Under the pieces are notes generated by a model, which was given only the letters and a program-made list of their open reading frames with translations, had not been told where the DNA came from and made no database searches. Positions 24,704 to 41,875 of a stretch of DNA of 64,000 bases are shown here, piece by piece. This DNA is from Epinephelus fuscoguttatus. Its lineage: Eukaryota; Chordata; Actinopteri; Perciformes; Serranidae. Within the stretch, counting starts at the first letter, position 1. The number at the start of each line of letters is the position of its first letter. Both the position numbers and the translations under genes were made by a program. Where the stretch lies: the NCBI RefSeq assembly GCF_011397635.1, contig NC_064772.1, positions 12,973,035-13,037,034 of the forward strand, in the 5' to 3' direction.

Positions 24704-27700
24704 TCATTGAAGGTCATCGTCGTCGAACAGATCCTCAAAGTCTGTGGGTGTAAAAGGAAGCAAGAATACAAGATGGAGAGAAAGACAGACAAAGAAGACA
24801 CGACAGGGTTAGAATTAGTCCAGCTGTTGCCAGAACTCCTACATTCTCAGCTAATTATGCCAATTATGGCATATTATTATTTTTTTTTAATCTAGCTACT
24901 CAGTTTAAGAGCTAAAGCTTCATTTGCTGTTTGGTGGGCACTTTTATCCAGGGTGTCTTTTACTTTGTTATGGCCAAATGCATAGGAACTGCATACATGC
25001 CATCCACATACATCTTATCTCATCTTATCTTATCTTATCTATATAATGACGAAAACTGTCTGTCTCACGTTTTTCTCCTCACTGACTTGGTCAATCCATG
25101 TGAAATTTGGCACAGTGGTAGAGGGTCATGGGAGGATGTGAATGAAACAATATTACATCAATTGGCCAAAGGGGGGCGCTATAGCGAATGATTGAAATTG
25201 CAAACTTTGAATGGGTATATCTCATGCCCTGTATGTCGTAGAGACATGAAACTTTGCACGGAGATGCCTCTCCTCATGAGGAACAAATTTGCCTCAAGAA
25301 CCCATAACTTCCAGTTATACAGATTTTCTTCCATTTTGAATTTTTTGAAAAACACTTCAAATCAATCTCTTCCTAGGAAGTTCGACCGATCTGCATGAAA
25401 CTGGGTGAACATAATCTAGGGACCAATATCTAAAGTTCCCTCTTGGCAAGAGTTGGAAAACTTACTAAAACTGAGCTCCTATAAGGCAATGAATATTGCG
25501 GAGGGCGTGGCTCATCACATAAAGGTGTATAACATCTCAAGGGTTTCACCGATCACCACGCAACTTTGTAGGCATATGACCACACATAATCTGAGGGGAC
25601 TCCTCCATTATTGACCCCATCAAACAAAATGGGGGCGCTAGAGAGCTAATTTCTTATCTAGGCCGAACCGCCATATTGATTTTTACTAAACTTGGTAGAT
25701 ATGTAGAACAGGACGCCTCAAGGTGACTGGAGAAATTTAACTCTAATTGGCAACTGGGTGGCGCTATAACAACAGAAAAATGCTTAAAATGGTCAGTGAC
25801 GGCCAGGTTGGCTAGCTAGCTAAATTTTGTCCCATTTGTGTAAACAGAGATAGAGAGACAGCAGGAGATAAATAAATCACTGTATGGGAAACACTGGGTA
25901 ACTGTATGAAGTGCATATGCCCATGGTCATCTTGTAGGAAGGAATTATGACAGAGACTGAGTGCTACAGGAGGAAGGCGTGATTTTCAAATTTTGCTGTT
26001 TTTTTTCTTCTTTTTTCAGATTTCTGTCTACACCAGCTTTAATCATTTTGTGAAGCAAACTTAAAATTCACCATTTCTAGCTTCCCTTTTATATAATATC
26101 TTTAAGTTTTGGATGCAACAAACAATTCCAATATGCAACTTGGGCTTCAAAAAGTATGATGAGCATTTTTTTTTTAAGTACTTCTTCCTGCCACACACAC
26201 ACACATTACTTTAACCGCTGACATCCTTGGAACAAAAGCTGTGAGTCTGCAGTTGATGTAAGTTTTACTCTGACCTTTTGAGTCAAGTCAATTTTAAACA
26301 CATAGCCCATTATCACAGATCTCCCTTGAGGGGCTGTGTATGCTGCAATGTTTTTTTGCAGAATGAGCTGAAAGTAGTTTGCAGCCATTTATAACGGCTG
26401 TACAGTAAAATCTGACATGTTTAACTACATTAGAGAGATTGTCCAAAGGCTAAAGTCGATTCAGCACAGCAGGCTTGAGAAACTCTTTCTTTCATGTCTC
26501 TGTGGTTTCCAGGAACAGGACATTCCTATGTTTTGCCTAATAAGGGACAGGCAACAAGTCAAACAGCTTGCCCTTTGGCTACGTATACAACTTAAAACAC
26601 AAGCCACACAGTAGCACTAGGAACTATGTCTTCCTTTAGATACCATGTTTTCAAAACATGGTTTTAAAAATTGCTGCTCAAGTGACTTTGTAACACGGAT
26701 TAACATGATATTGCCATGCCAATGTGGGCGTACAGAGGGCAAAGTCTCTTTGAAATCACACGGTGGTTTTAAATTACCACCCGAGCTCTATGATCACAAC
26801 TATTTAACAAGCCCTGCTTTCCCATTCCTCACTGTCCTCTGGTTAAATCCTGATGTGATCAGCAGTGTTTGGTGTGCACATATGAAAAGATGAATGACTT
26901 AAAAGTCCCATTAGTGCTCTATCTGTGGTCACTGCAAATGCATTACAATAAATTACATGCCATTAAGATGCATCAGTTCAGCCACTGTATGTCAGTCTAA
27001 TCATGTGTACCAGCCGTGTCTATTTCCAAACATAACATGACATTACAGTACTTTAAGTGCTCGCATTATTAGCGTAAAGGGCCCTTATAGGACTCTAATC
27101 CCTGGTAGCGCCACAAGTTAAGATGTGCCATACGTGCAAATTCACTGAACGGCACTTTTAGCAGCGCTAACAACCAAAGTGATGCAAAGGAGCGTGTATG
27201 AATGTGTGTGTTTAAAGCAGCTGACTGGCGAGGTGTCCCGCTGAGCTTCAGTCTGACAGCAGCCATAAAACTCACTTTACCATCCTCCTCTCTGCTCCTC
27301 TCTTTTTTTTCTTTCATTCCCTCCTTTTTAACAATCAGCTCTTTTCTTTCTAGGTCATGTGTTGCTGAGCCAAAATTGTTTTGCCTGCAGCCGACGCTGC
27401 AAGATGGAAAAAAGATTAGCTTGGGGGTTTCTGTGCGTCCTCTGTGCATGTGTTTATGTGTGAAACTGGTGTTTACAGGGGAATGATGGGGTTTTTGAGG
27501 GTTAATTTGAGAAGACAAAGTGGTTTGGCAAGTCACTAGATAATGTGCTTACACTAACACTCCAGCAGTTTGTCAGTAATCTCTTTTTTCCCCTTTACAT
27601 GTTCGTATTACCAAAAAAATAAATAGATTAAGTGCATTTACGGGAAAGAAACCTGGCAGGTGGTCTGATGCTGCCATATTAAAAACGTAGAGCTTTTTTT

Positions 27701-30421
27701 TTTACTTAACTGTGCACATATGTGTGAACAGTTTAGTCATGTGTTTCAGCTTACAGTTTGAGTTGGACGCTAAAACAAAGCTTTACAAATGATCAGGTTT
27801 CTCTTTATGTGTTAACCAGGTCTCTGTAAAGCCCTTGATCATTTAAAGGGCTCTGAGTTTCTCATTTATATGTTGTTATAGATATCACACCACCACTAAT
27901 CATCATTTAATTTTAGTCATGTTACTTATCAGTGACTTTAAGCTTATTACTGAGACTGAGAAGTTCCACATTTAACTCTGCAAGCGTCTTCCTCACTGTA
28001 CGCTGTCCTGCTGATATATCATGTTTCTATATCTAAAGAACAGATAACTCAAGTGATAAACATATTCTTTCCATTGTGTGCACATTTGATGATTTGGGGG
28101 AAAAAGACAAAGAGAAAACTGCGGCTTACCATTAAAGAAATCGGAGTGCACTGCTTTTTCATTGGCTGCCAGGTCCATGAGCAGACCGCTGCTGCCTCCT
28201 GCCTGTTAACACACAGCAGTACAACCAGATTTATGGCATTAGCAAATCACATACTCTCTCACACACATTCAAGCACACAACATTACATCACATGTTAACA
28301 GTAGGCATAGAGAAGCTCCTAGGGTACAATGTGATAACAGATATGGAACTTGTGTAACATGGTAATTCATTTTTCATTCATGGTACCCCGCAATGAACAA
28401 TGTAACTGGAGGGAAGAGTGTGTTTGAATTCAGTAACACATTATTGCAGGTAGCGGCACGGTGATGTGGTGGTTAGCACTCTTGCCTCACAGTAAGAAGG
28501 TTGCCGGTGCGATCCCGGGCGTGGGAGCCCTTCTGTGCAGAGTTTGCATGTTCTCCCCGTGTCAGCGTGGGTTCTCTCCGGGCACTCCGGCTTCCTCCCA
28601 CAGTCCAAAGACATGCAGATTGGGGACTAGGTTAATTGATAACTCTAAATTGTCCGTAGGTGTGAATGTGAGCGTGAATGGTTGTCTGTCTCTATGTGTC
28701 AGCCCTGCAATAGTCTGCCGACCTGTCCAGGGTGTACCCTGCCTCTCGCCCCAATGTCAGCTGGGATAGGCTCCAGCCCCCCTGCCTCCCTCAAGACGAT
28801 GAAGCGGTTAGAAGATGAATGAATGAATGAATTATTGCAGGTAGATGAAGTTGCGTAAACTGCTGTGTAGAGGAAGTTGGTACAATTATCTTCACCATGC
28901 AGAGGTAGTTGTTGAACAACACAGAACAGTAGTAAATGACCTTCAGATGCTGGAGCCTCAATCATACAGAGTAAATATATAACACCTGATTCAAAGTACA
29001 AAAAGTTTCAGAGAGCATGTTGATTCCATCAAAATCTATTTATATTCCTCATCACACATAAAGTTTTCTTTAACATTTGGAGTGGGATACTTGATTGTTA
29101 CTGTTAAACATTTGAGATAGAGAACCTGACTAAAATGCAACATCTACTCAGAGAAAATAGTGTCAGCACAATAGATGCAGCAAGATATGTCAGTGCATGT
29201 CACAGCCCAAGAGTCATCCAACACAACAGCACATATCAGCTGGAGTTCATCTCCTCACAGCTCACAGCTTTTAATTTAGTCCTAGATTTAATGAGTTTTT
29301 CTTTACAATTTACATCTATGATCGTGAATCAATATAATAATTGATTCTTGGTTGATATTAAGCACAGCAACTTATACCTAAGATACACACACACACACAA
29401 CAACAACAACAACACATCAAAGCCATCTCCTTACAGCTCATAGTCTGCATTTATTCAATATTTACAAACAAACACATAGGTAATCATATATGAGGCATAT
29501 GAGATATGTATGTATATATGTATGTCTATGCATGTACTGTATTTATATTTTTCTATTTTGCTCACTAATTTAATCACCTATTTGCCCTGTTGACTACTGT
29601 CATTTGTGTAATCAGTTAATTTTATTCAGTGCCTTATAAATGTACTGGTGCTTTGACAACACATGTTAAATATCAAGCCAATAAAGCCTGTTGAACTGCA
29701 TTGAGAACACTGAATGAGACCAGCCTTAACTAGATCTGGCACATACCACTGATTGCATATCTAGAGCATATAACTCTAATCTGCTTTCAACACAGATGAA
29801 CCTGTATGATTGAGATTATCTGGCCACAGACTGTATAAGGGTTGTGACTTTCAATAACTCGTGCATTATGTAACGTTACTATAGAGATACTTATCTGAAA
29901 AACACTGCATTGTATTGAAAGAACAGTTTGTCCTGTACTTTTTCTACAGAGCAGAAACGCTAGACACCAGATTAATATGCAAAAGTAGCCCTTATAATAT
30001 CGTGTATACGCTACGCTCTTTTAAGTGTTAAAATAAATTGCTCCAAAGGAATCAGGTGTGTCCTAACGTTACCCCCTTCAGACAGTGTTTCATTGGTAAG
30101 ATGAGGGGGAAACACCGAAAGTCCCCGACACAACACCTGGTGTATATATATATTACGGTAGGGACAAATAAATATAAACTTAACAATATTAAGCTGTTTA
30201 AGAACCTCGCAAAACTGTCACCAAAAGGCAGCAAACTGAGTGTTTCTCAAAGCATTGTTTTCAGGATGTAGCTAGCAGTGCCACTCTAAGCTAGTTAGCA
30301 TTAGCCAGTCTTTCGGACTAGTATGTTGCTATTTTTCGCTTCAAATCTTTGAACCCACCTCATCCAGATCCACATAGGGCCCTGCTCCTTCAGGAAACAT
30401 CTCGTCCACTGCGGGTTTCAT
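24704..30421 (-). CDS. cops9: COP9 signalosome subunit 9
   Basis: Three coding exons, 30421-30359, 28202-28130 and 24741-24704, join with GT/AG sites to give 57 aa, exactly the family length. It starts [16 protein letters not shown], continues [18 protein letters not shown], and ends [12 protein letters not shown]. The human protein (formerly MYEOV2) differs at only a few positions. COPS9 is the small acidic ninth subunit of the COP9 signalosome, which removes NEDD8 from cullin-RING ubiquitin ligases. The C-terminal Phe/Asp-rich stretch is the part reported to bind the complex. In human, COPS9 also lies next to OTOS on the same strand, so the order here is ancestral. The introns (2.2 and 3.4 kb) carry repeats but the exons are intact. 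Confidence 0.97.
25013..25800 (+). repeat. Interspersed repeat in COPS9 intron 2 (unclassified, perhaps Helitron-like)
   Basis: Begins with an ATCTT microsatellite, then tatataatgacgaaaactgtctgtc-like sequence, which I associate with a widespread fish repeat. Short blocks such as ggggggcgctatagc, gggggcgctagag and gggtggcgctataac recur at spacings of about 460 and 130 bases, suggesting internal tandem structure. Small open frames in it are not genes. The class is uncertain. Confidence 0.45.
28440..28844 (+). mobile_element. Complete tRNA-headed SINE with perfect 14-bp target duplication (element 28454-28830)
   Basis: A 377-bp element with a tRNA-like head (box A near gtggttagcactcttgcctc, box B near ggtgcgatcccgggc). 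The body reads through gcatgttctccccgtgtcag and gtgtaccctgcctctcgccc, and a short ATGA tail ends it. It is flanked by identical 14-mers, attattgcaggtag, at 28440-28453 and 28831-28844. Perfect duplications and low divergence point to a recent insertion. It lies in COPS9 intron 1, antisense to the gene, about 240 bases before the exon 2 acceptor. Confidence 0.92.
28845..30358 (-). other. Rest of COPS9 intron 1
   Basis: AT-rich intron with a short (CA)n/(CAA)n run near 29385-29415. Nothing else recognised. Confidence 0.55.
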
Positions 30422-30956
30422 TGTGTTTTAGTATCAGTTCAACAGCACGTATGGTTGCTGAGGTGTTGCAGTTTCAAGTTTGTTGCTAGCAATGCTAGTT
30501 GCGGCACACGGAAACAAAACAAATGCGTGCAACACTAAATTGTGCTCGGCTGACTCCAACAGCTTGCTTCAATAATTCCGCTATTCACTGTAACACAACA
30601 CAAAAAAGGGCAATGTGAGGAGTTTTGTTCCGCAACAGTGAAGAAAATTAATTTTAATTAGATTAACCTATTAATTTATCAACTGCTCATGTCTATTAAA
30701 TCTCTTCTCTCAAGTCAAAGGTGGTTTTATTTGGGAATAAATGCGGAGAATTGGTAACAAATTCATAAATAAATGCTGCAATATCAGCTTTTTAAAGATA
30801 AAACTGTACTATTACTATTCTATTACCAAAGACCATGATAAAGGTGATAATAGAATACACTGTATGTAAAAGAGCATGGCTTACAACAAAATAAATATAT
30901 TGGAAAATAATAGCTGTACGAGGAAACTTGTTCTGTAAGTGTGGATTTTGAACTGC

Positions 30957-31069
30957 TTTATTTTATTTTATTTTATTTTGTTTCATTCTATCTTACTTTA
31001 TTTTATTTTATTTCATTTTATTTCATGTTATTTCATTTTATTTCATTTTATTTATTTATTTATTTATTT
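30957..31069. repeat. (TTTTA)n / (TTTCA)n pentanucleotide microsatellite
   Basis: Tandem TTTTA units drifting into TTTCA and TTTA units over about 110 bases, in the gap between OTOS and COPS9. Confidence 0.95.
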
Positions 31070-31435
31070 TAGACACTAGCATTTACTCACTTAATACAAG
31101 GCTTGCTTAATATTGGTAAGTAGTTAATGAACAAAAAATAAAATAAGAGAAAAGAAGGAAGAAAATAGGATAACGATACATTTTTAGAAGATGCAGAAGT
31201 AAAAAGGAGGAAACTCTTAACATATCTGGGAAATATTTTATTTATGTTTGGCACATTACATGAAGATATTATACAATCCTACAAAAGGGCTACATACGCT
31301 ACATTTGTGTTCTATATGTGTGGATACGCTACAAACGGTGATATACTTTGGAAAGGGAAAAAAAATGCAGTATTCACCTCATTTAATTTATTTTTACTCT
31401 ATATTAAATCCCTCATGACCTCATATGTTTTCCAT

Positions 31436-31441
31436 TTTATT
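31436..31441 (-). terminator. PolyA signal of OTOS
   Basis: AATAAA on the minus strand, about 45 bases past the OTOS stop. It gives a very short 3' UTR. Confidence 0.5.
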
Positions 31442-31485
31442 CACTCTGGCTATCTCAATAAATCTGGGCTCCCTTCAGCCCCCTT

Positions 31486-33886
<2,401 letters not shown>

Positions 33887-34053
33887 ATTGCCCTAAGTAC
33901 ACAAGAATGCCTCTTAGTTTTAGTCCAATGTCAAGTCTATCAGTACAGTCTCCAGGTTTCTGCATTATAATGATTCTTAATTCCAAATAAAAACAAATCT
34001 TTCCTATAGTTAACCAACATTTTTCAAGAGTAAAATGACATTAAGATAATTAC

Positions 34054-34130
34054 CTGTAAATGGTTTGGGAAGCCGTGCAGAGAGATGCTGCTGTTCAGCT
34101 GCTGGTCAACTGTGGTCTGTGGTGTGTGTG
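34054..34130 (-). promoter_or_regulatory. Putative non-coding first exon of OTOS
   Basis: A donor on the minus strand (TTTACAG|GTAATT, exon edge 34054) can join an acceptor only 6 bases upstream of the OTOS start codon (GTACTTAG, exon edge 33892). The upstream end is not determinable. The layout parallels the actinodin-like gene. Confidence 0.4.
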
Positions 34131-34163
34131 GAGCTCAGTGGAGGAAGAGCCAGTGGACCTCCA

Positions 34164-34164
<1 letters not shown>

Positions 34165-34200
<36 letters not shown>
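34165..34200. repeat. (CA)n microsatellite
   Basis: 18 uninterrupted CA units just upstream of OTOS. Confidence 0.98.
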
Positions 34201-34203
<3 letters not shown>

Positions 34204-34769
34204 CCAGATTATGCTTTATTTACACAGAGAAGTCCTTCCTTGATATTTCCAGTTGATCTTTCCACACATTCTTTTTCTCCCCGTAGGTGCACATGTTGCC
34301 CTCCCACTGTAATAATGCCACATGAATTCGCACCCTAAACTGAGAATTAACTTATTAGTGCATATTAAAAAAACAGACATACCAGTTTTAAGGCTGACTT
34401 TTTGACTATAGATTGCTGAGCACACATTGCGTAAGCATCAGAGCAGGGATCTACACAGTGTAAATTTTTACCCTTAATCAATAAGCTGTCATTGTCTGAG
34501 TGCCTCACTCAATAATCATGTTGAAACTCTCTGTCAGTGGACAAAAACTGCTTAAAGGATATTCCACTGTAACTTTTTTTCTTCCCCACAGTAGCTGTGG
34601 AACTTTTGGATATCTCACTTGGGTCAGAAGATTACATGTACCTCTTATCTTTGCGTTGTTGCTCAGTTATAATCAGTACAGTGCTCACCAGATAAACAAA
34701 AAAAAAGGCGCAACCAAATGATCTGCTTAATGAATACAGCTTTAATATACACATAACTCACCCACTTGT

Positions 34770-34775
34770 TTTATT
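34770..34775 (-). terminator. Possible polyA signal of the apoD-like gene
   Basis: AATAAA on the minus strand, about 390 bases past the stop. Other weak signals exist, so the choice is tentative. Confidence 0.35.
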
Positions 34776-35160
34776 GCCATCACCACAAATGTGCTTGTTT
34801 ATTTGCAACACTATGTAAAACATTATTTCACATAATGTAACACGTCCTACTAGAATATCACAATACAAGAAATAATGAGTAACTTCATTGAATAATGGAA
34901 TTTTGTGGGTTTTACAAATTCCATTTCCTTCCTCTTTAAAGCGATTTTAAAATATAAAAATATATTTTAAAAGATCTTAAATATTTTCATATCTGTAACA
35001 CAGCAGATTAAACTTTTTTTTTTTTTTGTCAGGGTTGTGTGGAACAGTTACAACACGAGACCCGGATAATGATGCATAAACACAGGAAATCAGAGTAAAA
35101 ATTTGTTAATCCAGTATTCAGCCCTGCCTCATCTGAGTGCTGTGGGAGTCTTCATGATCC

Positions 35161-37698
<2,538 letters not shown>

Positions 37699-38094
37699 GG
37701 TTCCTTCAGGAGAGGAAGGAAGGCTACAGAGGCTGAAATTATCAAGCAGTGGAAGAGGTACCCAGGTCTTTCAGTACTTTTTTTAGTAAATAAAGCATTG
37801 TTAATATCATAATGTCAGTCTGAAAAGCAAATCAAGTTATTCAATAAATGTAGCTCAGTATAAAGTAGGGCATAGTTAGTAGAGTAAATATTTTACCTAG
37901 AAAGTAATGTAGGGTTTGAGTAAACTTTGAGTTGTTGAGTTTAATGATGAGCTTGATTTAACTACTTTTTTGTATAGGAACATAAGGGTTGATGCAAAAA
38001 TGTAGTGTGCTGTGATCTGCTGATAGATTGAGTCTTTTTTTAATGGTCTAATTTGTATTATTTGCATGTTATTTTGGATTAAATCGTCAGTTAA

Positions 38095-39165
38095 GTATTT
38101 TTCAACCTGGACTCTATTTTCCCTTGTTTCTGTGTCTAAGTGACTGATGGAAACAACAATTTCTGAAACTGAAAGACTGCTGCAGCTAGCAGCAGCGAAA
38201 CAGGTTATAATGTAGTTACTCAGAGCATGCTCACACCATCAGTGGGCGTCCACTAAAAGTGATTGTTTTTGCCACTGACAGGCTCCGAGTGTTATTCTAA
38301 GTGTCTGACAACATTATGCAAAGGATCCCGACTGAGAAAGACCTTTTAGTTAAAGAGTAAAATCCTTTTTGTTTAACCAGAAACAGCCTTGAAATCACAA
38401 TCGCCAAATCCACCAGACTCCATTGAAATTGTCAGTAATTTAGAGTGTTGCAGGAATGAATCCTAAACCTAGAAAGGAGTTAGCATTTCTGCCCTTCCAG
38501 TTTTCTTGTCTTTAAGTCATTGAGCTTGTTTTTAATGGGTTTTGGTTAGATGCCTGAAATTATGCCTGTGGTTAACTCAAGCTTAAGAGATGTTCATGTT
38601 TTGTTCTACAACAAAACATCAGTGAATACTCCACTTGTTTATTATGAAGCTTTTGTGTGTCTTACAAAAGACAGTTGCTAACAAAAGACTACATGAGCCT
38701 TTTAACACGTCATCACACTGAACACGGCTTTACAGCCTCGTTATGATGGGGAGGTGAAAGCCATGCAACCATGGTGAAGTTCATTTATAGCCTAACGTTA
38801 GCTTTTAATTTTGGTGATTGAATTTAGGCTTCAGAAATAATAAAGGTGGTGTTTATTTGTGAAGATTATCTTGCTGAACAAAATCCAGTGAAAAATGCCA
38901 CTGGCTTTTTGACGAGGGAACCAGGGCGATGCTAACTTCCATACTGGCCTACAGAAAAACAGCACTGCAGCATGTCACAGAGGCAGCATATTTTCATACT
39001 GTACTAACAATATGAGTCTGTCAGAGTGAAACAAGTTCTTTTAGTGGACATAAACTGACAATGTGAACATGACCTGAGCGATTACGCTGCAGCCCTGTCA
39101 CTTAATAATGAAATAGAATAAAAACATAGGGAAATAGGGTCCAGCGCAAAAATATTTCTAACACT
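38095..39165. mobile_element. Non-autonomous DNA-transposon-like element
   Basis: The left end (tttttcaacctggactctat then tttcccttgtttctgtgtct) reappears inverted at the right end (aaaaacatagggaaataggg then tccagcgc). The same terminal sequence forms the snap-back element at 47701-47852. The interior has no transposase. Terminal similarity is imperfect and target duplications were not resolved. Confidence 0.55.
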
Positions 39166-39902
39166 TATATAACAATAATAATATAGATTTCAACCAAGCA
39201 ATCAGAGACAAATGATTGAGTTTTTTCATAATGTTGTCAGGTCGTAGCAAGCTGTGTGTGAATAGGCCTGGATGTATATTTGCTTTTCTCTGCAGGTTGT
39301 AATTATTTCATTGTTAAACAACTGAACCGTACAGCCCTCTTGGTTACAGTCTAACTGCAGTCTGTGGAGGGTGTTGGCATGCTACATTTCTTCTTCTGTT
39401 GTTCCCTATAGAGATGTAAAGTGGTTGACTGGCAGTTCATGGTTTTGTGAAATAAGATAGCGGTGAAAAACATTGCCAGAAGACTCTCTTTATCTTTCTC
39501 TCTCTCTCTCTTGTTATTGCTGCAGCTGAGTGTCACCTTTTCTTTTGTGCCTTTACAAAACATCACGTTGCATCACCTGTTCTTCTGGTTTTCATGTAAC
39601 AGCTATACCTACAGAGCAACAGGCTCCTTTTCAGTAGGAGAAACTACTGTGTATTAATAACAACAAACATTATATTTAATAGTTTCTCAATGGATTTAAT
39701 CTTGATGTTAAAGGAAAAGCTGTAGTTAAAATTGAATGCTAATTAAGGACCACAGAGAAGAAAACCAAGTGGAAAACAAGCTCTTCTATAATGCAGGGGG
39801 GAAAAATGGGTTATTTGAAACTTTACCATATTTGAAAATAAAAATGTGTCCTGTAAAAACTACATGTGAGCATAATTCAGCCATGACATGAAGCTTTCTT
39901 AC

Positions 39903-39990
39903 CTCAGGTGTATGAGGGTTAAAGATGTCAGGTGGAAGCTGCAGCTGCTGAAACTGTCTGAGCTTTCTGGGCAAACACAGACTGAGAGTG
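39903..39990 (-). promoter_or_regulatory. Putative non-coding first exon of the apoD-like gene
   Basis: A donor (CACCTGAG|GTAAGA, exon edge 39903) could join the acceptor 25 bases before the start codon (CTCTGTAG, exon edge 37723). ApoD genes usually have a non-coding exon 1. The start site is not visible. Confidence 0.35.
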
Positions 39991-40299
39991 TGTTCACGTT
40001 CAAGTAACGTCACTCCCACAGCACGAGGCAGCTTGTTAACATAATTGTCATCATGCGCACATTCCCACGTTGTGAAAATGCAGACAGTGTGAGAAGGGTT
40101 AAAAGTTGATTGGTGTAGTTCCCAGAACACTTTTATTTTTAAGAACACTCTTATTTACTGCTTCATTATTATAATGAACATGAATTCTAAATGTTTTATA
40201 ATGTACATATTTATTTATTTGTTTGTGTCAAAGTTACCATAGGTGTGATTTAATGTGTTTAGAGCAACTCTGAGATTACTCATCAAAACTTCGATTTCA

Positions 40300-41690
40300 A
40301 AAACCCGTATAGTATGCCATTAAAAATTATTATTATACTGTAAAGTGATAGCATGGGATGTCACAAAAAATTGTCACACAATGTGTAAAAAAAAAAAAAG
40401 ACAAAAAATGTCATGATATGGTATGTCATTAAAAAAGTAATTATATAGTATGCAATAAAAACATATCATAGTATTGTATGCTGTTAAAAACGTCACAAAA
40501 ATGTCATGTATATAAAAATCATTAAAAAGTCATGGTGCCATAAAAAATTATAAAACTCATAGCACAGTACAAAGTCAAGCATAAAAAATTCTTTAAAAAG
40601 TCAGTAAAGTATACCATTTAAATGCCATAAAAAGGCATAGTATATTATGTGATTTAAAAATTGTCATGTCATTGTCATAGTATCCTATGCCAATAAAAAT
40701 ATAACAGTATAGTATGCCATAAAAAAAATCATAAAAATGTCACAGTGTAGCATGCCATTGAGAAAAACACAAAAGAAATATATAGTATGTCATAAAACAA
40801 AGTCATAAATATGCCATAAAAGCTAGTATGACATAAAAGATATTAAAACATGTCATATTAAAGTTTACCCTAAAAAAATCATTGAGTTATAATATAGTAT
40901 GCCATAAAAATTTATTCATAGTATATTATGCCAAAAGAATTCATAGAAAAAATGTAAGCGCATAAATTAGTATGCCATGAAAAATCATAAAATTGCATAA
41001 TATACTATGTCATAAAATTAAAGTATAGTATAGCCAATAAAAAAGTAATGAGAAATAAATAGCATAGTGTATCATAAGAATGTCATGAAAATACCATAGT
41101 TTATTATGACATAAAAAAAAAATAAATCATAAAATGCCATAGTTTAGTTTGGTATAACAAATTATTTAAAAATGTCATAGTATATTATGCTATAAAAATT
41201 TAGAAAAATGTCATACCATGTCATGCCAGAAAAATCCTAAAAAGCTCATATTATAGGATGCCATAAAAAATCATTAAAATCTTATTGTATATATTGTATG
41301 GCATTAAAGATGATTAAAATGTCATAGTACATTATGCCAAAAATAAAAAAAACGTGATAGTGCTGAGTGCCATGAAAATGCCACTAAAAAATACCCCATC
41401 ATTGTACAGTATGCCAAAAAAAAATCATTAAAAAAGAATGCCATAAAAAATTGTCAGTTAATTAAGCCATAAAAATATAAAAATGTAGTATAGTTTAGTA
41501 TATCATGCACAATTTTTCATAAAAATGTTATAGCATATAATAGTCATAAAAAGACAGTACTGTATGTAATATATGCTAGTACAATGTCAATTGATCATGA
41601 AGTATGCTATAACGATGCCATAGTGTAGTTTTCCATTAAAAAATCATAGTATAGTGTGCCATAATTTTTTTAAATGTCATGTAGCTTACT
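40300..41690. repeat. Degenerate AT-rich tandem array
   Basis: About 1.4 kb built from variants of a unit close to atagtatgccataaaaa followed by tcataaaaatgtc. It repeats roughly every 30-50 bases, with much drift and no full open frame. It fills the gap between the apoD-like gene and the 3' end of ARHGAP21. No similar sequence is seen elsewhere in the window. Confidence 0.9.
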
Positions 41691-41875
41691 TATTTTTGTT
41701 AGTGTTTGCACTAAATCAATGTTGACTTTCCAGTAAAGCTTGAACAGATAAGCAAAGTTCCAAATACGTGTACAATTTGGCAAAGATTAAGAACACAATG
41801 TCTTTTATTCCCTCCAGACGTTTGTAGGATATAAAACAATAAGACCAACCACACACGAGAGTCTAATAAAGATTA

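Noticed and set aside
27069-27536. 155-codon minus frame in COPS9 intron 2
   Set aside because: No domain and no splice links; low-complexity Lys/Glu-rich stretch.
40300-41690. CRISPR-like array
   Set aside because: Units drift continuously with no constant repeat and unique spacers, and the genome is a vertebrate one.
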